Positions 32,670 through 36,002 of a DNA stretch of 36,002 bases are shown here, one piece after another. The notes under the pieces were generated by a model that was given only the letters and a program-made list of their open reading frames with translations, was not told the DNA's origin and made no database searches. Made by a program: the position numbers and the translations under genes. This DNA is from DASWIG01 sp965371445 (GTDB lineage Bacteria; Acidobacteriota; Thermoanaerobaculia; Multivoradales; J023): positions 1-36,002 of the forward strand of contig CBDUYN010000101.1 of assembly GCA_965371445.1 (NCBI GenBank), written 5' to 3'. The number at the start of each line of letters is the position of its first letter. Within the stretch, counting starts at the first letter, position 1.

Positions 32670-34127
32670 TCAAGCGAGATCGGCCGTGGCGTAGAAGCGC
32701 AGGAGATCGCGCCGGCAGATCGTCTGGCTCAAGGCGACGAGCGTCGCCAGCACGACGAGCTGGGCCACCGGCGAAGGCAGGAGCGAGGGCAGGGCGATGC
32801 TCCCCACGGCGATGGCAAACCCGAGCAGGATCGCCAGCAGAACCCAGCCGGCGCCGGTTTCCGTTTTTTGTTTCTCCGCCGCCCTCTGGGCGCGCAAGAA
32901 GCGCAATTGGAACAACGGCAGCACGACGAGCGTCGAGAGAATTGCCAGCAGCCAGAGGGGGACGAAGCCCAGCCGCAGCTCGTAGCCGACCAGGTAGCCG
33001 GTCAAAAGCCAAAGGCCGAGGCACACAGGCCCCACGATCAGCAGGTAGCTCCCCACCGTGGCCAGGTGGTTGCGGTAGGCGAGACGTCCGCGGTCGCTTC
33101 GCGAGAGCGGATAGAGGTGACTCAGCCGCAGCGCCACGGGACCCTGCAGGGCGGTCATGATGCCGACGAGGCTGATGATGCAGGCGGCCAGGAAGTGCGG
33201 CTCGCCCTCCTCGCTGAAGGACGGCATGTCCGGCGGCCGCACAAGGCTGTGATAGAGCGTCTTCCCAAACGCTTCCCAGAAGCCGCCGTCGCCCGCTTCG
33301 ACCCAGGCGTGGGCGGGGAAGATGAGGACCAGTGGGACGATCCCCACCAGGGTTTCCTTGAGATTCTTCGGAGCGCCGTGGCTCTCGTAGGCCGAGGCCC
33401 GCGTCCAGCGCCCGAGGTCCCGGCCGAGATACGACGCGTCCCAGACGCGCCGCGTCGGGCCGTGCTCGAGGAGCCGCTCGCGCGCGTAGCGCTCGGCGGC
33501 GGCGGGAGAGAAATCGGTCGCCATCGTCTTCGTCGGCAGGAAGAGCTTGCGCCGGAAGGTCGACCTGGCGAACGTCCGCCACAGGCAGAGGCCGCAGACG
33601 GCGAGCGCGCCGGCCAGAAAGGCGCCCGGACGCGATTCGCCGAGATCGCCAAGGACACGCGAGAAGACGAGCACGAGCACAGCCGAAGGTATGGTGGCGA
33701 CACCCACCACCCCGCCGCGCGGATCGGCGAAGAGGCTCCCCAGAGAATAGCCCGTCCAGGCCACGGCGAAGACCACCCATGGGCTGTGACCGCTACGCGC
33801 GAGAAGCGCCACCATGACGAGAGCGATCATGACCCCGGTGGCCAGAAAGCCAGCCAGGGTCCGGCGGGCCACCCCGGGCAGGGTCCAGGCAAACGTGGAG
33901 TGCTGGAGCTCCTGGATCAGCTGAGCGCCGATCAGGCCCATCAGGGTGGGAAAGACGAAGGCATGGACGACCACGAGGTCGGCGAAGAGCGCCGGGAAGA
34001 GCTTCGGTTCGCTCAAGGCCGACGGCACGACCCAGCAGATCAGGAGCGAGAAGAGGAAAAAGACCATCACCATCGGCCGGGCGGCAAGGTGGAGAAACGA
34101 GCCGAGGGAGCTGGCGAGCGTCTTCAT
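32670..34127 (-). CDS. ABC transporter membrane permease (ABC-2-like)
   Basis: The 485-residue product has about ten hydrophobic segments, including MVFFLFSLLICWVVPSAL, AGFLATGVMIALVMVALLA, SYLLIVGPVCLGLWLLTGYL and LAILSTLVVLPLFQL. Two soluble loops interrupt them (for example about residues 205-260). There is no peptide signature beyond general ABC-2 character, so the family call rests largely on context. Its ATG 34127 overlaps the ATPase stop as ATGA and follows GAGGAGGAGG, so the pair is tightly coupled. With the YtrA-type regulator upstream it probably forms an exporter responding to cell-envelope stress; the cargo is unknown. The frame is open upstream to 34343, within the ATPase gene. 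Confidence 0.75.
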   Translation of the reverse strand: MKTLASSLGSFLHLAARPMVMVFFLFSLLICWVVPSALSEPKLFPALFADLVVVHAFVFPTLMGLIGAQLIQELQHSTFAWTLPGVARRTLAGFLATGVMIALVMVALLARSGHSPWVVFAVAWTGYSLGSLFADPRGGVVGVATIPSAVLVLVFSRVLGDLGESRPGAFLAGALAVCGLCLWRTFARSTFRRKLFLPTKTMATDFSPAAAERYARERLLEHGPTRRVWDASYLGRDLGRWTRASAYESHGAPKNLKETLVGIVPLVLIFPAHAWVEAGDGGFWEAFGKTLYHSLVRPPDMPSFSEEGEPHFLAACIISLVGIMTALQGPVALRLSHLYPLSRSDRGRLAYRNHLATVGSYLLIVGPVCLGLWLLTGYLVGYELRLGFVPLWLLAILSTLVVLPLFQLRFLRAQRAAEKQKTETGAGWVLLAILLGFAIAVGSIALPSLLPSPVAQLVVLATLVALSQTICRRDLLRFYATADLA

Positions 34128-35014
34128 GACGCCTCCTCCTCGATGAGCAGCGGAAACATCCGCTCCAGGTTCAGCGCCCGGCTCTCCACCTCCACTGGGT
34201 AACGCTCCTGGAAGGCCGCGAGCTCGGCCTCGCCGCGCCGCACCAGAAGCGACGCTTGGCGGCCGTTGACCTCCTGGCGGAGGACAAAAGGCTCCGGAAA
34301 GTGCCGTGGCAGCTCGGCTCCCGCCCGGGCGTAGAGGCGCCACTCGGCGTAGCGCTCTTTCAGGTCGTCGAGGGCGGCCGACACCCGCAGGCGCCCCTCG
34401 TCGAGGCAGATCACCCGGTCCACGACCTGCTCGATGTCGCGCAGCACGTGGCTGGAGATGAGGATCGTGGCCTCGTCCTCGCGCAATAGCTCGAGCAGGA
34501 AGGCCAGGAGCTTGCCGCGGGCGATCGGATCGAGCGCGCTCACCGGCTCGTCGAGCACCAGAAGCTCCGGATGGTGGCCCGCCGCGAGCACCAGCGCCAG
34601 CTTCTGGACGTTGCCCGGCGACAGCGCACCGACCTGGGCGTCGGGGCGAAGCTCCAGGTCCTCCAGCAGCCGCGCCTCGCGTTCCTGGTCCCAGCGCGGG
34701 TAGAAGCTCGCCACGTAGCGGATGTGCTGCGCGACGTCCATCCAGTCGAGGAAACGGTTCTCCTGCGGCACGGCGCCGATCCGCACGAGCTCCGCCTGGC
34801 CCAGCTCGCCGCTCGGCCGTCCCAGCGTCACCGAGCTGCCGCTCGTGGGCAGATACAGGCCGACGAGATGACGCAGGAGCGTCGTCTTGCCGCTCCCGTT
34901 CTTTCCCACCAGCCCGACGATCGAGCCTCTCGGCACCGCCACCGTGACGCCGTCGAGCGCCACCGTATCGCCGAGCTTCTTCGTCAGCTCCTTGGCTTCA
35001 AAGACGTATTCCAT
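34124..35014 (-). CDS. ABC transporter ATP-binding protein
   Basis: The 296-residue ATPase has Walker A GLVGKNGSGKTTLLRH, a Q-loop (AVPQENRF), a signature reading LSPGNVQKLALVLA instead of the classic LSGGQ, Walker B LLVLDEPVSALDP and the H-loop ISSHV. The C-terminal 80 residues form an extra domain as in drug or lantibiotic exporters. It should energise the permease encoded just downstream. The start ATG 35014 has an excellent ribosome site (GGGAGGTAAG) and lies 5 bp after the regulator gene's stop. All three genes are read from the promoter at about 35470-35497. Confidence 0.95.
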   Translation of the reverse strand: MEYVFEAKELTKKLGDTVALDGVTVAVPRGSIVGLVGKNGSGKTTLLRHLVGLYLPTSGSSVTLGRPSGELGQAELVRIGAVPQENRFLDWMDVAQHIRYVASFYPRWDQEREARLLEDLELRPDAQVGALSPGNVQKLALVLAAGHHPELLVLDEPVSALDPIARGKLLAFLLELLREDEATILISSHVLRDIEQVVDRVICLDEGRLRVSAALDDLKERYAEWRLYARAGAELPRHFPEPFVLRQEVNGRQASLLVRRGEAELAAFQERYPVEVESRALNLERMFPLLIEEEAS

Positions 35015-35019
35015 GGGTC

Positions 35020-35409
35020 TTACCTCCCTTGGTTCTTCGTTTTCTCGAGCAGCTCGCGCAACAGCTCCACGGCGTCGGCCGCCGGGATGCCGAGCTGCCG
35101 GATCCGGGTCACGGCCGGAGCCAGGACCCTGCGCAACTGCGCTTTCTGGGTGGCCCGCCGCGCCGCCGGCCCCCGCGAGCGCACCACGAGCGGCAGCCCC
35201 GGACGGCGCTCCACCATCCCTTCCTTCTCCAGGAGCGAGAACGCCTTGCTGATGGTCATCGGGTTGACCCCGAGCTGCGCCGACAGCGCCCGGGTCGATG
35301 GAATCTCGTCGCCCGGCCGGAGCACGCCGCTCGCCACGTGGAACCTGATCTGCTCCATCAGCTGCCGGTAGACCGGAATCCCGCTGTGCGAATCCACGAC
35401 GATGATCAT
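35020..35409 (-). CDS. GntR-family transcriptional regulator, YtrA type
   Basis: The 129-residue protein has the YtrA-subfamily layout: an N-terminal winged helix (about 10-78; PVYRQLMEQIRFHVASG, PSTRALSAQLGVNPMTISKAF, LLEKEGMVERRPG) and a short C-terminal helical part of about 50 residues instead of a large ligand-binding domain. YtrA proteins usually repress their own operon of ABC transporter genes until cell-wall antibiotics or envelope stress appear. Two near-identical palindromes flank its promoter and are the likely autoregulatory operators. ATG 35409 follows AAGGAGG. The two ABC genes follow with 5-bp spacing and a 4-bp overlap. Confidence 0.93.
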   Translation of the reverse strand: MIIVVDSHSGIPVYRQLMEQIRFHVASGVLRPGDEIPSTRALSAQLGVNPMTISKAFSLLEKEGMVERRPGLPLVVRSRGPAARRATQKAQLRRVLAPAVTRIRQLGIPAADAVELLRELLEKTKNQGR

Positions 35410-35436
35410 CTCGCCTCCTTCGGCGTCCAGATCCTT

Positions 35437-35460
35437 GGTGTATCGCTCAAGTGATACACC
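35437..35460. promoter_or_regulatory. YtrA operator 1 (palindrome)
   Basis: Half-sites GGTGTATC and GATACACC enclose 8 bp, a near-perfect inverted repeat of 24 bp. It lies just downstream of the -10 element, around the transcription start of the regulator-ABC operon. Confidence 0.8.
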
Positions 35461-35468
35461 CTGAACTC

Positions 35469-35497
35469 AAGATACGCCCCCCCGGTGTATAAGTCAA
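35469..35497 (-). promoter_or_regulatory. Promoter of the GntR-ABC operon
   Basis: TTGACT (35497-35492), a 17-bp spacer with a G7 run, and TATCTT (35474-35469), read leftwards. It is the best sigma-70-type match in the window. The -35 lies inside operator 2, and operator 1 starts 8 bp past the -10, so bound repressor would block polymerase from both sides. Confidence 0.75.
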
Positions 35498-35507
35498 GTG
35501 ATACACC
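35484..35507. promoter_or_regulatory. YtrA operator 2 (palindrome)
   Basis: Half-sites GGTGTAT and ATACACC enclose 10 bp; the core CAAGTGATACACC is identical to operator 1. It overlaps the -35 hexamer. The two operator starts are 47 bp apart. Confidence 0.8.
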
Positions 35508-35612
35508 TGAAAAAGTTCGTCCGGCATCCCTGCCGGCCCTGGGACGGCGTCGGAGCCCCCACCAGGGCGGCGAGTCTGAGAGAATGTCGGCGTGCACCCA
35601 CGGAGGAACGAC

Positions 35613-36002
35613 ATGACCGACAGAATGAAGAATCGACGACTCCCCACGACGCTGGCGGCGGTAGGGCTCGCGCTCGGCCCACCACGGCGGGAGTCTACCC
35701 CTCCCGGCGCGACTCATGGGACATCTGATATGGCCATCCCACAGACCGACGAACCGACTCCGCAGAAGTCGCTCCGGCTGTGGCCCGACGTGGTCGCCGT
35801 GGTGCTGCAGTGGCTGGTCAGGCTTGGCGTACCCATCGTCGTGACCGGGGATTCCACGGCCTTCGGGGCGCTTGGCGGACTCTTCGGCGGGTTGGCTGTC
35901 GTCGTGTGGTGGGCGTTCTTCAGCCGGGCGCTTCGGCCAGCCGTCGTCTCGCTGACGGACCTCGGCGCGCGGCGATGGTCGCGACCATCCTGCTCGCGTG
36001 CG
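35613..36002 (+). CDS. N-terminus of a PQQ-like beta-propeller membrane protein, probably frameshifted
   Basis: A frame from ATG 35613 (GGAGGAA 5 nt upstream) is open to the window end. A second in-frame ATG at 35730 (MAIPQTDEPTPQKSLRLWPD) may be the ancestral start. The stretch VVAVVLQWLVRLGVPIV and a second hydrophobic segment (FGALGGLFGGLAVVVWWAFF) match, from memory, the membrane N-terminus of PQQ-binding-like repeat proteins. After FFSRA the frame turns into unlike sequence, while another frame from about 35936 reads ASRRLADGPRRAAMVATILL, which looks like the family's continuation. I infer an internal deletion with a frameshift, so the gene may be broken. The first 39 residues look like a separate signal-peptide start fused in front. 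Confidence 0.5.
   Translation, partial: MTDRMKNRRLPTTLAAVGLALGPPRRESTPPGATHGTSDMAIPQTDEPTPQKSLRLWPDVVAVVLQWLVRLGVPIVVTGDSTAFGALGGLFGGLAVVVWWAFFSRALRPAVVSLTDLGARRWSRPSCSRA

Noticed and set aside
32634..34202. Long plus-strand frame opposite the ABC permease gene
   Set aside because: Very rich in Gln, Arg, Glu and Gly as expected for the reverse of a membrane protein gene; the minus strand has coupled starts and membrane segments.

Overview
The window is about 36 kb of GC-rich bacterial chromosome, tightly packed with genes. It looks like Acidobacteriota, perhaps a Thermoanaerobaculia-type lineage. That assignment is inference: it rests on the high GC, the mix of secreted beta-propeller proteins with a C-terminal 'DGFETG' tail, an N-terminus resembling the PQQ-binding-like propeller proteins common in such genomes, and stand-alone MshEN proteins. 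No rRNA, tRNA, CRISPR array or insertion sequence was found.

Layout. 1-334: the start of an unknown minus-strand gene that runs off the left edge. 335-1055: non-coding, with a strong hairpin and a small tandem repeat. 1056-5536: a B12-binding-type radical SAM protein, then feoB and feoA for ferrous iron uptake. 5537-7762 (minus): an unusual secreted or anchored glycosidase-like protein. 7881-10168: an orphan AmrS-type radical SAM enzyme and a DmpA-type (P1) aminopeptidase. 10165-14774: an Entner-Doudoroff module, with edd divergent from eda-zwf-pgl; pgl has lost an internal segment. 15061-21957: the standout locus, a 1739-residue CHAT-protease/NACHT/pentapeptide/14-blade WD40 protein followed 30 bp later by an HPt-REC-REC-GGDEF protein. 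22085-25008: pepQ, an S51-like peptidase and a metallophosphoesterase. 25023-26898 (minus): an MshEN (c-di-GMP-binding type) plus GAF-like protein and pdxH. 27005-27787: a methyltransferase. 27788-28535: a decayed gap with a possible ECF promoter. 28536-32312 (minus): a large secreted beta-propeller protein of lower GC. 32313-32669: a gap with the same small repeat family as near 860. 32670-35409 (minus): a YtrA-type GntR regulator, ABC ATPase and membrane permease behind a promoter flanked by two near-identical palindromic operators. 35613-36002: the start of a PQQ-like propeller gene that appears broken by a deletion and frameshift.

How the parts fit. The ED genes convert glucose-6-phosphate to pyruvate and glyceraldehyde-3-phosphate. 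The CHAT-NACHT-WD40 protein looks like a STAND-type threat or stress sensor with a protease effector. Its close tandem arrangement with a diguanylate cyclase carrying a phosphorelay input is the best candidate for an undescribed system here, and a possible c-di-GMP receptor (MshEN protein) lies 5 kb away. Several genes have a -10-like hexamer only 6-8 nt before the start codon and no Shine-Dalgarno sequence, suggesting leaderless transcripts.
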